Shown: piece by piece, positions 15,223 to 26,145 of the stretch
How the letters are laid out: the number at the start of each line of letters is the position of its first letter
How positions within the stretch are numbered: the stretch's first letter is position 1
The notes under the pieces: generated by a model
The model's input: the letters and a program-made list of their open reading frames with translations, nothing else
Database searches by the model: none
What the model was told of the DNA's origin: nothing
Assembly: GCA_032622095.1 (NCBI GenBank)
Contig: CP136063.1
Coordinates: 269,631,426-269,695,425, forward strand
DNA length: 64,000 bases
Reading direction: 5' to 3'
DNA from: Siphonodentalium dalli
Taxonomy: Eukaryota; Mollusca; Scaphopoda; Gadilida; Siphonodentaliidae
Made by a program: the position numbers and the translations under genes

Positions 15223-17201
15223 CAATATTCATAATTCTCATTTGCAGTAGCAGTAATTGAAATACATACAACTGATAAGATATCACTTTAGGCAAATGCT
15301 TTAGAATTTCTACAGCAAGTCAGAAGTGTTGAAAATGAGTTAATGAAAATCATGAATAATGATTTACATGTACATGTACTCTTGTCGGATTTAAAGGCAT
15401 GCTACACATGTATCAAAATATTTCTGTCATTTGTTCAGTATAATGGTGGCATGATTGATATTTCTTGTACTATAGTGGAATATAAGACAGGGAACGCTCA
15501 ATGTTGCCTATATTTAGAGCGAAAATAAAGTAATAATGGGGCACTTCTCTCAGTCTAACACCAGGTCATAACTCTGGCAAAGGGCCATAACTCCGAAAAG
15601 AGTGCCGACAAAACTTGCACTGTGAAGGACGGGGTCAAACGAAGGTCTCCACTATATACCTCCGAACCCTCAATCACAAATTTCCAAGTCAAAGAATGGT
15701 TGTAACTGGCAAATATGAAACTGGTATGTGGGGATCCTTTCCACCACCAAACTATGCTCAACATACAAGAACACCCTATAATTAACACCCCGAGTTACAA
15801 GCTTAAATATTCTTTCGGACACAAATTTCTAACTCAAACAAGGGCCGTAACTCTTGTAAACATTAGAGGTGTGACTGTCCCAATGGGACTAAGGATACCC
15901 CCCTTTTTAAAACAATAAGATGGTTCACATACATTGTATCAGGAAACATTTAGTTAAAATAATAAAATAACAGATTCCCATTGCAGGTACAAAACCCTAA
16001 CCCCAATCATAAAACCTATTGAGCAAATGAGAGGCCGATCATGATTGGCAGATGTTAACCTATTCCTTGGCGATAGTAAATTACTATGATCGGAAACATA
16101 AATGAGAGTGTTGATGTTGATTTATAGAGTATACTGTTATGTACTATTATAGACCAAACATGTACATAACACAACTTATAGGAATTTATGGGTCAATCAC
16201 ATTTACATGTACCTTATGTAAGAGAATGCACTGGAACAGGATCTGTAATGCGCTGCACCACCCCAGCCTTGGGTTAAATGTGAAAAGGTGACCATGGAAT
16301 ACTTGGTCAAGAGATTCCAATTTAAGTTTACAATGTATCATATTCTACCAACAACCGCCATCAAGATAAGATACCTCACTGCTGACCCATTGGTAATATG
16401 ATATGAATTATTTATACACCAAAGCGGTCAACAAATCACAGGCATAGTTTATGCTGAAGACTGGTATCACTATTAAACAAATAACATTTACATTTTTTGT
16501 ATAATAACATCAGACCATCTGTAGAGTGATGATCTAGTCTACATGTGATGTGAATTGTTGAAACTGTTTTTAAATTAGATACAATAACTTTCTTTATCTA
16601 CACATTGGCATAAGAGACATCAGAAAATAATATAGCCATTATGTATTAATGGCTACAGTAGTCCAAAGGCATGGGATGGAATTGGTGATTTGGGTTTAAT
16701 GTCGCTCAAAACAAATTTACCAGTACACAACACAATACATGTATTTTGTTCCGATTTAAACAAAATTTGATGTGCTGACTCGGGTACCCTTGGCAGAGTT
16801 ATAATGGTGTTAGTTTTTAAAATTTTGGTAACTTTGGAAAAAAAATTTGTTTAATTATTTAAACAAAATATATAAAAAAAATTATTTATTTATTTATTGA
16901 TTATTTTTGTGGGGTTTTTTTTGGATAAATTGAGCAAGGAATTCAATCTAAGAAATTTTGTTTTGTTTTTTAATATAGAGTGAATATTTGTTAGAAAAAG
17001 GGCCATAACTCAGTTAAAAATAGTCGCATCAAACCCATATTCGAACTTGATCTGTCTTTTGGGCTCAGACATTCATATGTAAAATTCCGATCAGATAGAA
17101 AATGTTTGAGTTATCGCACCATGCATAAATGTCCATGGACACACAGACAGACGACGAGTGGTCACTATCTTTATCATACTATGCTATGGCTAAATATAAT
17201 A
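15223..17201. other. Intergenic; dispersed GGGCCATAACTC repeats
   Basis: No supported gene. Degenerate dispersed-repeat fragments carry GGGCCATAACTC (about 15560-15930 and 16990-17170). The second ends in a run of ACACAGACAGACGACG. A related piece lies near 19490-19600. The short open frames in the first block follow the repeat and look like artefacts. Confidence 0.6.
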
Positions 17202-18993
17202 AAAGTGACAATGACCCTGCAGCTCAACTTTGAAAGGGAATAATTTCATGTGTTATGTCATAATGTCAATGGAGTGATTAGGAATGTGGAAAGTTGAAAG
17301 GCCTAGTTATGCAAAGAGTGAAATCCAAGATGGCCGCTGGCAGCCATGTTTTTTTGCCAAATGACCACAAAATGACTTAAATTCCCATCTACATGTCATT
17401 GACATCCATCACAAATTTCATGATGATCCGACAAAAGATCATATGACCTGTAGCCTGTGTCAAAGAATTTAGTCATGTAAAGAGTAAATTCCAAGATGGC
17501 TGCTGGCGGCCATGTTTTTTGGCTGAATGACCGCAAAATGACTCGTTCCCATCTACATGTCATTGTTAACATCCATGACTAATTTCATGATGATCCGACC
17601 AAAGCTACGACCTGTAGCCCGTGCCAAAGTATTTAGTCATGCAAAGAGTAAAATCCAACTTGGCTACTGGCGGACATGTTTTTTGGCCGAAAGACCCCAA
17701 AATGACTCGTTCCCATCTACATGTCAATATTAACACCCACGACAAATTTCATGATGATCAGAAGAACAGTATGACCTGTAGCCCGTGCCAATGGATTAAA
17801 TTTTTAAATCCAAGATGGCCACTGGCGGCCATGTTTTTTTGCCGAATGGCCCCAAAATGACTCGTTCCCATCTACTTATTAATGTCAACAGCTGTGACAT
17901 ATTTCATAATGATCCGACCAAAGGTAGGACCTGTAGCCCGTGCCCAAGGATTTATTCATGCAAAGAGTAAAATCCAAGATGGCTGCTGCCGGCCATGTTT
18001 TTTGGCCCAATGACCCCAAAATGACTCGTTCCCATCTACATGTCATTGTTAACATCAATGACAAATATCATGATGATCAGACGAACAGTACGACCTGTAG
18101 CCCGTGCTAATGGATTGAAATTTGAAATTCAAGATGGCTGCTGGCGGCCATGTTTTTTTGCCGAATGACACAAAAATTACTCGTTCTCATCTAGATGTCA
18201 ATGTCAACAGCCATGACAAATCTCATAATGATCCAACCAAAGGTACTACGACCTGTAGCCCATGCCAAAGGATTTAGTCATGCAGAGTAAAATCCAAGAT
18301 GGCTGCTGGCGGCCATGTTTTTTGGCCGAACGACCCCAAAATGACTCGTTTCCCATCTACATGTCAATATTAACATCGATGATAAATTTCATGATGATCA
18401 GACAAACAGTACTACCTGTAGCCCGTGCTAATGGATTGAAATTTGAAATTCAAGATGGCCGCTGGCGGCCTTGTTTTTTGGCCCAATGACCCCAAAATGG
18501 CTTGTTCCCATCTACATGTCAATATAAACATTGATGACAAATTTCATGAAGATCCGACCAAAGCTACGACCTGTAGCCCATGCAGAAGGATTTAGTCATG
18601 CAAAGAGTAAAATCCAAGATGGCTGCTGGCGGCCATATTTTTTGGCCGAACGACCCCAAAATGACTCGTTCCCATCTCCAGTTACAACATCGATGACAAA
18701 TTTCATGATGATCAGAAGAACAGTACGACTTGTAGCCTGTGCTAATGGATTGAAATTTTAAATTCAAGATGGCCGCTTGCGGCCATGTTTTTTTCCGAAT
18801 GACCCCAAAATGACTCGTTCCCATCTACATGTCAATGTCAACAGGCATGACAAATTTCATAATGATCCGACCAAAGGTACGACCTGTAGCCAGTGCTAAA
18901 GGAAATTGTTGACGAGTCACGCACACACACACGGATGACGGATACCAAGCCATGGCAAATAGCTCAAACTTTACAAAGTAAAGTTGAGCTAAA
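17202..18993 (+). mobile_element. Non-autonomous element with internal tandem repeats, copy 1
   Basis: The left end is AAAGTGACAATGACCCTGCA then AGCTCAACTTTGAAAGGG; the right end is AAAGTAAAGTTGAGCT, so the ends are short inverted repeats. The right end also folds on itself (AGCTCAAACTTTAC / GTAAAGTTGAGCT, 18961-18990). Between the ends are about ten monomers, each with a CCAAGATGGC core followed by GGCGGCCATGTTTTTTGGCC and TGACTCGTTCCCATCTACAT. The distance between CATGTTT landmarks alternates between about 155 and 164 bp, because two monomer types (CAAAGAGTAAAATCC and TGGATTGAAATTTGAAAT) alternate. Short ends, a terminal hairpin and core tandem repeats resemble bivalve pearl-type or Helentron-derived elements; that class assignment is inference. 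No protein is encoded. Confidence 0.85.
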
Positions 18994-19610
18994 AATGTAG
19001 GAATAAAAGCTCGGACAAAATTATACATTTTGTAAAGATTTTCTAATTCGAAAAATGGGGATGTAACGCCACCATAAAAAGTCTGACAGATGTCATAATC
19101 GCAGGTCCTCATGTTGTTGATGTCTGTGCCAACTTCCACGGAAAATGATCAGAAAACATCTGAGAAAAACTCCAGACAAATTTATGTCCACAGACAAGCT
19201 GATTGGAGTATAAACCCCCTTCTCCACAACCGCGTTGCAGGGGGTATAATTAATGGACAAAACATTTCCCCCCAACCTGTGATATCACTGCGACATAAGA
19301 CAACAAAATCCAATAATAAAGACATCCACAGCCAGAGGTCAGAGTAGATTTTGTATAGCATTCCCTACCAATACATCTTTTTTCATTGTAAATTGCTTTG
19401 CAGAAATTGGAAAACGCATCACAAATTGCGATGCGAATCCAGTTACATGGATATAGAGCATGTTTGTTATGGACGCTACACAAAGTCCAGTAAAGGGCCA
19501 TAACTCTGGGAAAAAGTGTGAACAAAACCGAAATTGGAATTCCCAGTTTTGAGCTGTGTTGTGAAATGTTAGTTATGGATAGACAGAATGACACACCGAA
19601 AGGAAAGACA
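18994..19610. other. Intergenic with a dispersed-repeat fragment
   Basis: AT-rich sequence without supported genes. Positions 19490-19600 hold another AAGGGCCATAACTCTGG fragment ending in a GACAGA-rich tail, like those at 15.6 and 17.0 kb. Confidence 0.5.
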
Positions 19611-19860
19611 GACTGAGGTACATGTACATGTATCACTATATATACCCCTAATCCTTGGTACGGGTACATGTACATACTAGTACTGTATACATGTACTGTA
19701 CATACTGTATACATGTACACCAATCAGTAAGCCTGGGGGGGGCGAGCTTGTGCATGTACATGTATTTACTCATAAAGTAGGTACTGGGCTTACTCACAAG
19801 GCCCCCTCCCCTTTGCAAACATTGAGTAATAGCCTTCAGGTGCTGACATACATGTACCAT
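19611..19860. repeat. ACATGTAC-rich simple repeat
   Basis: Clustered palindromic ACATGTACATGTA words with interspersed ACTGTATACATG. Similar short clusters recur throughout the window (about 23690, 38755, 39180, 39760, 48230, 50250). The long minus-strand reading frame over 19250-19723 is produced by this low-complexity sequence (Tyr/Met/Val/His-rich) and by a GGGCCATAACTC repeat, so I do not treat it as a gene. Confidence 0.75.
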
Positions 19861-20194
19861 CATGTTTTATATCATTACCATATTTTGGTACTGAAAAAGA
19901 TAATGTGTCTTATTTATATCAATAACAAGATAAAATCACATGATAATGGCCAGAAACAGTGACAAGACAGTTCAGCTTCTATACATTTGGGATAAAAAAA
20001 AAGCACAGATGTGCTTGAGTACATGTATCTTCTCCTACAGGGTACCTGTATTCTACAGGATAGAAAGACATGATTGTATTCACCTTCCAAATGCTCAACA
20101 ATGGGGGTGTGGGCTAAACTGGGCTTATCTACCGATACGAGGAGACTGGGTTTATCCTCGAGGATGGGCTTACTAACGGTTGTATACAGTAATA

Positions 20195-20854
20195 AGGCCA
20201 AAGTAAAAAGAAACTATGTTTCCGTACATCGACCGACCCTAAAAATAACCCGCCGACCCTAAACTTTGTATTGATATTTTGAGAAATATGGCATTTTTTC
20301 CCTTTCAATCATTTTTTGTACCCACCCACCCCACCGCCAAATTTGTTTCCGTTTTCGGCAGTTTTTTCCGACCATTTTTTTACACCCATCCCCCTTTTAA
20401 CACTAAAACAGAGATTTGCGGGGGAAATTCACTGTAAACAGCTGTATATGAATTTCTGTGCATACTATTTATCACGGATGTTAACATGGACATGTAAATA
20501 GGAATGAGTCATTTTTAGGTCATTCGGCCAAAAAAACATGGCTGCCAGCGGCCATCTTGGATTTCAAAATTTGCAACAAAATAAAACACGATAACTGCCT
20601 GCAGTCAGTTTACCAGTTAGAATTACATTATTTCTCGCATTCAAAGTGGTTTTGAAGCCCAACTCATTGCCAAAACACTAAAAAACAAGCAGGAAATTTT
20701 TGTTTTAGTTGCGGAAAAAATTGCTTGTTAGTGGCTTTGACCACCCACCCACCCCGGCATACGTGCCGAAATTATTTTTTTCACCCCCCCCCCTGTACCT
20801 ACCCTAATTTTTTCGCGCCGTTACCGGAAACATACAATCTTTTTTCTTTGGCCT
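20195..20854. mobile_element. 660-bp inverted-repeat element
   Basis: The left end (AGGCCAAAGTAAAAAG then TATGTTTCCG) matches the right end read on the other strand (AGGCCAAAGAAAAAAG then TATGTTTCCG), giving roughly 30-bp terminal inverted repeats with few mismatches. The interior is non-coding, with C-runs near 20330 and 20785. At 20507-20575 it contains, in reverse orientation, a fragment of the GGCCGAATGACC...CAAGATGGC monomer found in the tandem-repeat element, so one element carries a piece of another. Target duplication is not clear. Confidence 0.8.
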
Positions 20855-21984
20855 AAACAGAATAGATCACTTGATTTAACTGATGACATGAACGATTCAA
20901 TCAAGACAATCATGCTTGTACAACATCCCTGCCTCTAACTTGATGTTGGCCATTATAAATAAATATTAGCCCCAGTACAAACCGTGGCAGAAAAAATGTG
21001 TAAACAACAGATTCTACCATAAGTACGGGTAATGATCGCACAATCAGTAAAATACCTGAAGTGTCAAAAGTTTACCGGATCGCAGGAGTGTAACACACGA
21101 CCAGTAACACACATACGTGGGTCCATAATGTTCAACAACTGTGTTGCCTCTCATGAATTATTTCACGTAACCAGTTCAATCGAGTGATTATTCTCTATGT
21201 AACCTACAATGTACATGTAGATATCAGGATATCAGATTTCCGCTAACGTTGTGAACAAATTAGGGTGGGGGGGGGGGTTCGAAAAAAATTCCAGGTTGGT
21301 ATGATAGGGTGGGTGGGTGTCTCTCAGGTCCGAAAAGCAGATTTTTCCATGTACCAAATTTATTTTCCATTTCTGGTATTGAGTCTTATTTTGATGTGTT
21401 TTGAACAGAAACAGGTCATATACAATGTATAGTTACTAGAAATGCTGTACTATATATATAGAGGTTATCAGAAGTTGGATCAGTGGCACAATGCCAACAA
21501 TAACCCAAATTCAACTTGATAGAACAAGAAACTGCGCTATTGGAAAAATAAAATTTAATCAGGATTCCATCTACTGATACAACAAAATAAGAATAACTAT
21601 GCAGAACTCAGCTGAAAATAAGAAATAATATGAAAGCACACTTGATCATATGTGACATGGAAATAAAGATATACCGGTAATAAATAATGGAATAAAATAG
21701 ACTTTTGACAACGTAAAACATAAAAATCTTAACATATAAATTGAAGGCCAGCCGGGCCAGCTTGAACAATTTCAAATTGTTTTCCAAGTCAATGTGGATC
21801 AGCTTGTAATGTTAATCACAAAACAAAGATTTTATCGTCACTGATATCGTGAGCAAAAAAGAAGTGAGATTGATGGGCTATCCATCCATATGTTATTCCC
21901 AATTATTACGAAGCCTATTACTTCAGGCAGTGGCTACCAGCCTGCCATTACACGCTATAACATGTTTCCTCAGTTATGGTTTCT
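20855..21984. other. Intergenic, G-run at 21265
   Basis: No supported gene. A run of G residues occurs near 21265 with GGTGGGTGGGTG nearby. The remainder is AT-rich and unremarkable. Confidence 0.5.
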
Positions 21985-22850
21985 GAGCAGAGACGTGGCG
22001 ACAGGGGGGGGGGGTGGGGAGGGAGTGGTGTCTTACCCCCCAACTTTGGTCAAAATTTTCAACAGTTGGAAATTTCATACCTGCCAATACATTAGTTGGA
22101 AATTTCACACCAACAATATGTTGAAAATGTTCTTGTAGTTTTATTTTCAAACAATATAATGGGGGGGGGGGGAGTAATTGTTTTTGGACCAATATTTGCA
22201 TATTTTCCAATTTTTGATCAAAATTTTGGACTGATATGGTCATCAGTTGGAAATTTTCCAACCTTATGAGGGTGATAGGTTGGAAATTTCCAACACTTGG
22301 AAAGCTTGTGTCCGGGTCCCTGTCCCTCCTCTTTGGCCAGTCAAAATCTGCTAGTTAATTTAAGAAAACAATATTGTCATACATTTGGTTAACATTGTCA
22401 TTGGAATTGCCATCAGTTGGAAATTTTCCAACCTAAGTGGGTGTGTCAGGTTTGAAATTTCCAACTCTATAGGAAGTCTTGAGGATAGTCAAGATGCTTA
22501 AGGATTTTGCGATTTTCTTGTTCAGATTTCAAAATTTGTCCACACCGGGCCGAACCATGGTCGGACCGGTGTGTCATTGTCCCTCCCCTGTGGCCAATGC
22601 GAAATTGCCAATTAGTTTAAGAAAATAATCAACAATTTTACTACAGTGTACATATGGTCCAACTTGTGGACTGAAATGGTCATCGGTTGGAGAATTTTCC
22701 AACCTGAGGGGGAGCATGAGGTTTGAAATTTCCAACACTAGGAAAGCTTCAGTTGAGGCAAGTCTAGATGCTTGGATTTGTGATTTTCTTGTATAGTTTT
22801 CAACGGAGACCATCTAGCCACATCCCTGTTTCTGATATGCCACATCCCTG
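21985..22850. repeat. Block of TTGGAAATTTCCAAC palindrome units
   Basis: Three related units, near 22235-22310, 22406-22475 and 22672-22750, each carry two palindromic words of the form GTTGGAAATTTTCCAAC and GGTTGGAAATTTCCAAC, separated by a G-rich linker. Each is followed by related CCCTGTCCCTCC...TTTAAGAAAA sequence, so the units are partial tandem copies. G-runs occur near 22010 and 22160. The GACGTGGCGACAGGG near 21990 and the inverted-looking CACATCCCTGTTTC near 22820 may be its ends, but this is uncertain. No protein is supported. Confidence 0.6.
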
Positions 22851-22856
22851 TCCCTG

Positions 22857-22894
22857 ATACATGCATGAAACCCAAGAAGGTTTCATGCATGTAT
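22857..22894. other. Perfect 16-bp-stem hairpin
   Basis: ATACATGCATGAAACC (22857-22872) is exactly complementary to GGTTTCATGCATGTAT (22879-22894), with a 6-nt CAAGAA loop. Function is unknown; it may be the relic of a palindromic element. Confidence 0.85.
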
Positions 22895-23730
22895 ATCATG
22901 GTTATGTTTGGTATTAGGCTATTAGCATTATTCTTCAAACTGGGATGAACAGTTGTAAAACTTGTATTTCCACATGTTTTGATAAACAATTTGGTTCAAG
23001 CAATATATCACCTAGCAAATATAAAAAATAATATCAAATAATCTGAAATGTGTTGTTCCATGTAGTCTGTAGAATACTCAAATGTGATTATGTGACTAGA
23101 TCATGTGACTATATAATATGAAAATGAATGTTAATAAAAACTTTGGCACTTTGCCTATCCCTAGAAATGTGATTACATGTATGTTGACACATTTCTTGAT
23201 TAATGACACTTACATGTGTATGATAAATTCAAATAGTATCGTTATCTTCATTATGCACTGTTCTATTAAAATCTCGCGCAATAAACTATTTAGGGAGTGG
23301 GTGTCCCGGGGGTGGCTAGGGAATTTTTATTTTTTCATTTTTTATCCAGTTGCAGAAATATTGAACAACAGAGTGGAAATACATGTTTACATTAAGATTG
23401 AATAAAAGATCGAACTTGGTTTATGCTTAAGTGTGTGATTTGTTATTCAAATTTTCATACATTTGGTTAAAACATGTATATTACTTGGCATGAAATTGAT
23501 GTCACTCACGTTTCGTGAGAATTTTACCCACAATACCACCATTACACCAGTACTTGTATTGTGATGATTACATGTACTAGTACATCCTACGGTATTGTCT
23601 TGCACAACATACCGGTAACATTGAATCTGGAAAAAGTTCTTTGAATGTTATGTCAGTCACATGGAATTGCCCCAATGTTACTATTTACATGTACATATAC
23701 ATATACAGTATACTAAATAGAACTAAAAAT
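22895..23730. other. Intergenic, no gene seen
   Basis: AT-rich sequence with ACATGTAC words. Reading frames are short and unrecognised. Confidence 0.5.
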
Positions 23731-25992
23731 GAAAGTGCCAATGACACTGTAGCTCAACTTACTAGTAGGTAGGAATAATTTAATGGTTGACAGTAAATGG
23801 AGGGATGTGGTCTGTAGGGTGTGCCAAAGGATTTAGTGATGCAAAGAATAATTTCTAAAAGTCATCTACATGTCAATGTCAACATCCATGACAAATTTCA
23901 TACAGATCAAAGAAACAGATTGGTCTACATGTATAACCCATGCTAATGGATTTTGTAGAAATATTTAGTCATACAAAGAGTAAAATCCAAAATGGCCATT
24001 GGTGGCCATATAGTTTTGCCGAATGACCCTAAAATGACTTGTTCCCATCAAGAGGTCACCCTGATGATCCATATGAAGTTTGGTGATGATCAGATCAGGG
24101 ATGTGGTATGTAGGGTGTGTCAAAGTATTTAGTGATGCAAAGAGTAAAATCCAATATGGCTGCCGGGCCGGCCGCCATGTTTTTTGCCGAATGATCCTAA
24201 AATGACTCGTTCCCATCTACATGTGTCAACATTCAGAAATTTTTTATGATGATCAGACAAACAGTACGGCCTGTAGCCCGCGCCAATGGATTCAAATTGG
24301 AAATCCAAGATGGCCACCAGCAGCCATGTTTTTTGGCCGAATGACCCCAAAATGACTCGTTCCCATCTACATGTCAATGTCAACATTCATGACAAATTTC
24401 ATAAAGATCCGACCAAAGATACGACCTGTAGCCCGCGCGAAAGTATTTAGTGATGCAAAGAGTAAAATCCAAGATGGCTGACGGTGGCCATGTTTTTTGG
24501 CCAAATGACCCCAAAATGAGTCGTTCACATCTAGAGGTCGACCCGATGATCCATATGAAGTTTGGAGATGATCGGATCAGAGATGTGGTCTGTAGGATGT
24601 GTCAAAGGATTTAGTGATGCAAAGAGTAAAATCCAAGATGGCCACCAGCGCCATGTTTTTTGGCCGAATGATCCTAAAATGACTCGTTCCCATCTACATG
24701 TCAACATTCATGACAAATTTCATAAAGACCAGACCAAAGATAAGACCTGTAGCCCGCGCCAAAGTATTTAGTGATGCAAAGAGTAAAATCCAAGATGGCT
24801 GACGGTGGCCATGTTTTTTTGCCAAATGACTCGTTCCCATCTAGAGGTCGCCCCATATGATCCATATGAAGTTTGGTGATGATCGGATCAGAGATGTGGT
24901 CTGTAGAATGTGTCAAAGGTTTTAGTGATAACAAGAAATTATGGCATTGAAATCCATGTAAAAAAGGACGACCGTGCAGTCACGACCTGCACTACTCAGA
25001 CTAATATGTGTTGACTTATATGAACGTCAATTAAGATTTAATTAACTATAAATATTTCTTATAACCAATTACGTATACGAAGTTGGTTGCTTGTAGTAGG
25101 GGGATTGGGTCTGTGCCTCATAATTATCTTATTGTACTCATACATGTATCTTCCAGCCTTTCGATCGTGGCTCCCCGGGGCCATTTTGTTGACTGGCACA
25201 TATACCCATTCTCAATTTGGATGAAATGTTAGTTGTACTCGCCTCCACAACCCTTGGCCTTGGTTGGAAATTGGGGTTATTATGAGTGAGAACTTGGGTT
25301 TACCCCCTCATAATTTGTGTTGTTTGTTTGTTTCAAATCACAACCCAAATCATTAGAATATAAGTAAGAAGAACATTCAATTTCCAAGAACATGTTTTGT
25401 TTGTACCTGTACAAATTCTATAGTGATTTTATAGGTTGGGATTTGATCAGTTTGTTTACAATTGCATGGATCTACATTTATACCAGCGCGGTCTCGGAGC
25501 CATGCACTATGAAACAACGTCAACCCAACCAAACCTAATGCGAACCATGCCAACATCATGCCTGCTTTGTGTGCTATGTCGCGTCGCTGTCAAAACGTCA
25601 ATAACTTTCGCGGGAAAATGCGCGTGCCAATATGACGTCGCTTTGGATACAACATACTAGTATGACGTAACCTTACAGTTTACGTGAACATGTTTCTACT
25701 AATTTACTAACTTAAGAAAAGTTTATTTAGAACTATGATAAACATTCAAGATATTTACGATATGAATTATGTTGTTTTCGCGAGGTGGCTAAGGAAAATT
25801 TGCAGTTTTACGTAAATTTCCGACATTTCCCGAATGGCATAGCAACCCGAGTCCGGTCGACAATATTTATGATTTAAGTCATGATTATTGTTCAAAGAAT
25901 AAACCATGTAATGCCTTAACGCAATGAATACTATTATGTTGGCTATATGAAAAGTAACATTTTGTAGTTTTTATTTAATTGCAATGACGTTT

Positions 25993-26048
25993 CAAGATGG
26001 CGGCCCCTCAAATCCAAGATGGCGGCTCCCCTAATTCAAGATGGCGGC
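25993..26048 (+). repeat. Three CAAGATGGCGGC sites at exact 22-bp spacing
   Basis: CAAGATGGCGGC starts at 25993, 26015 and 26037, so the period is exactly 22 bp. The word matches the published core of YY1/Pho-type zinc-finger sites (AAGATGGCGGC). The monomers of the surrounding tandem element contain only the weaker CAAGATGGCTGC or CAAGATGGCCGC forms. Binding is inferred, not shown. Confidence 0.7.
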
Positions 26049-26074
26049 GCCCATGTTCGAAAGCGAACTTAGTA

Positions 26075-26145
26075 TAAGGACGACCTGCGCATATGTTGCT
26101 GCGCAACATATGCGCGGCTGGGCTGCGCCCAGCTGGTCGTCCTTA
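26075..26145. other. T-shaped three-way-junction palindrome
   Basis: The outer arms TAAGGACGACC (26075-26085) and GGTCGTCCTTA (26135-26145) pair perfectly over 11 bp. They enclose two side-by-side perfect hairpins: GCGCATATGTTGC / GCAACATATGCGC (26087-26099 with 26103-26115, 13 bp) and GCTGGGC / GCCCAGC (26117-26123 with 26127-26133, 7 bp). Both loops are the same trinucleotide TGC. Only one unpaired base sits at each junction position (26086, 26116, 26134). The plan resembles the inverted terminal repeats of dependoparvoviruses, but no viral gene is near. Confidence 0.9.

Noticed and set aside
18262-18824. Repeated frames with the pattern SKIQDGCWRP
   Set aside because: They are translations of the CCAAGATGGC tandem monomer and recur wherever that monomer does.
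19250-19723. 157-residue minus-strand reading frame
   Set aside because: Composition follows ACATGTAC simple repeats and a GGGCCATAACTC dispersed repeat; no domain is recognisable.
26075-26145. Endogenous parvovirus terminus
   Set aside because: The T-shaped fold is similar in plan, but there is no Rep or capsid reading frame and no second matching terminus.
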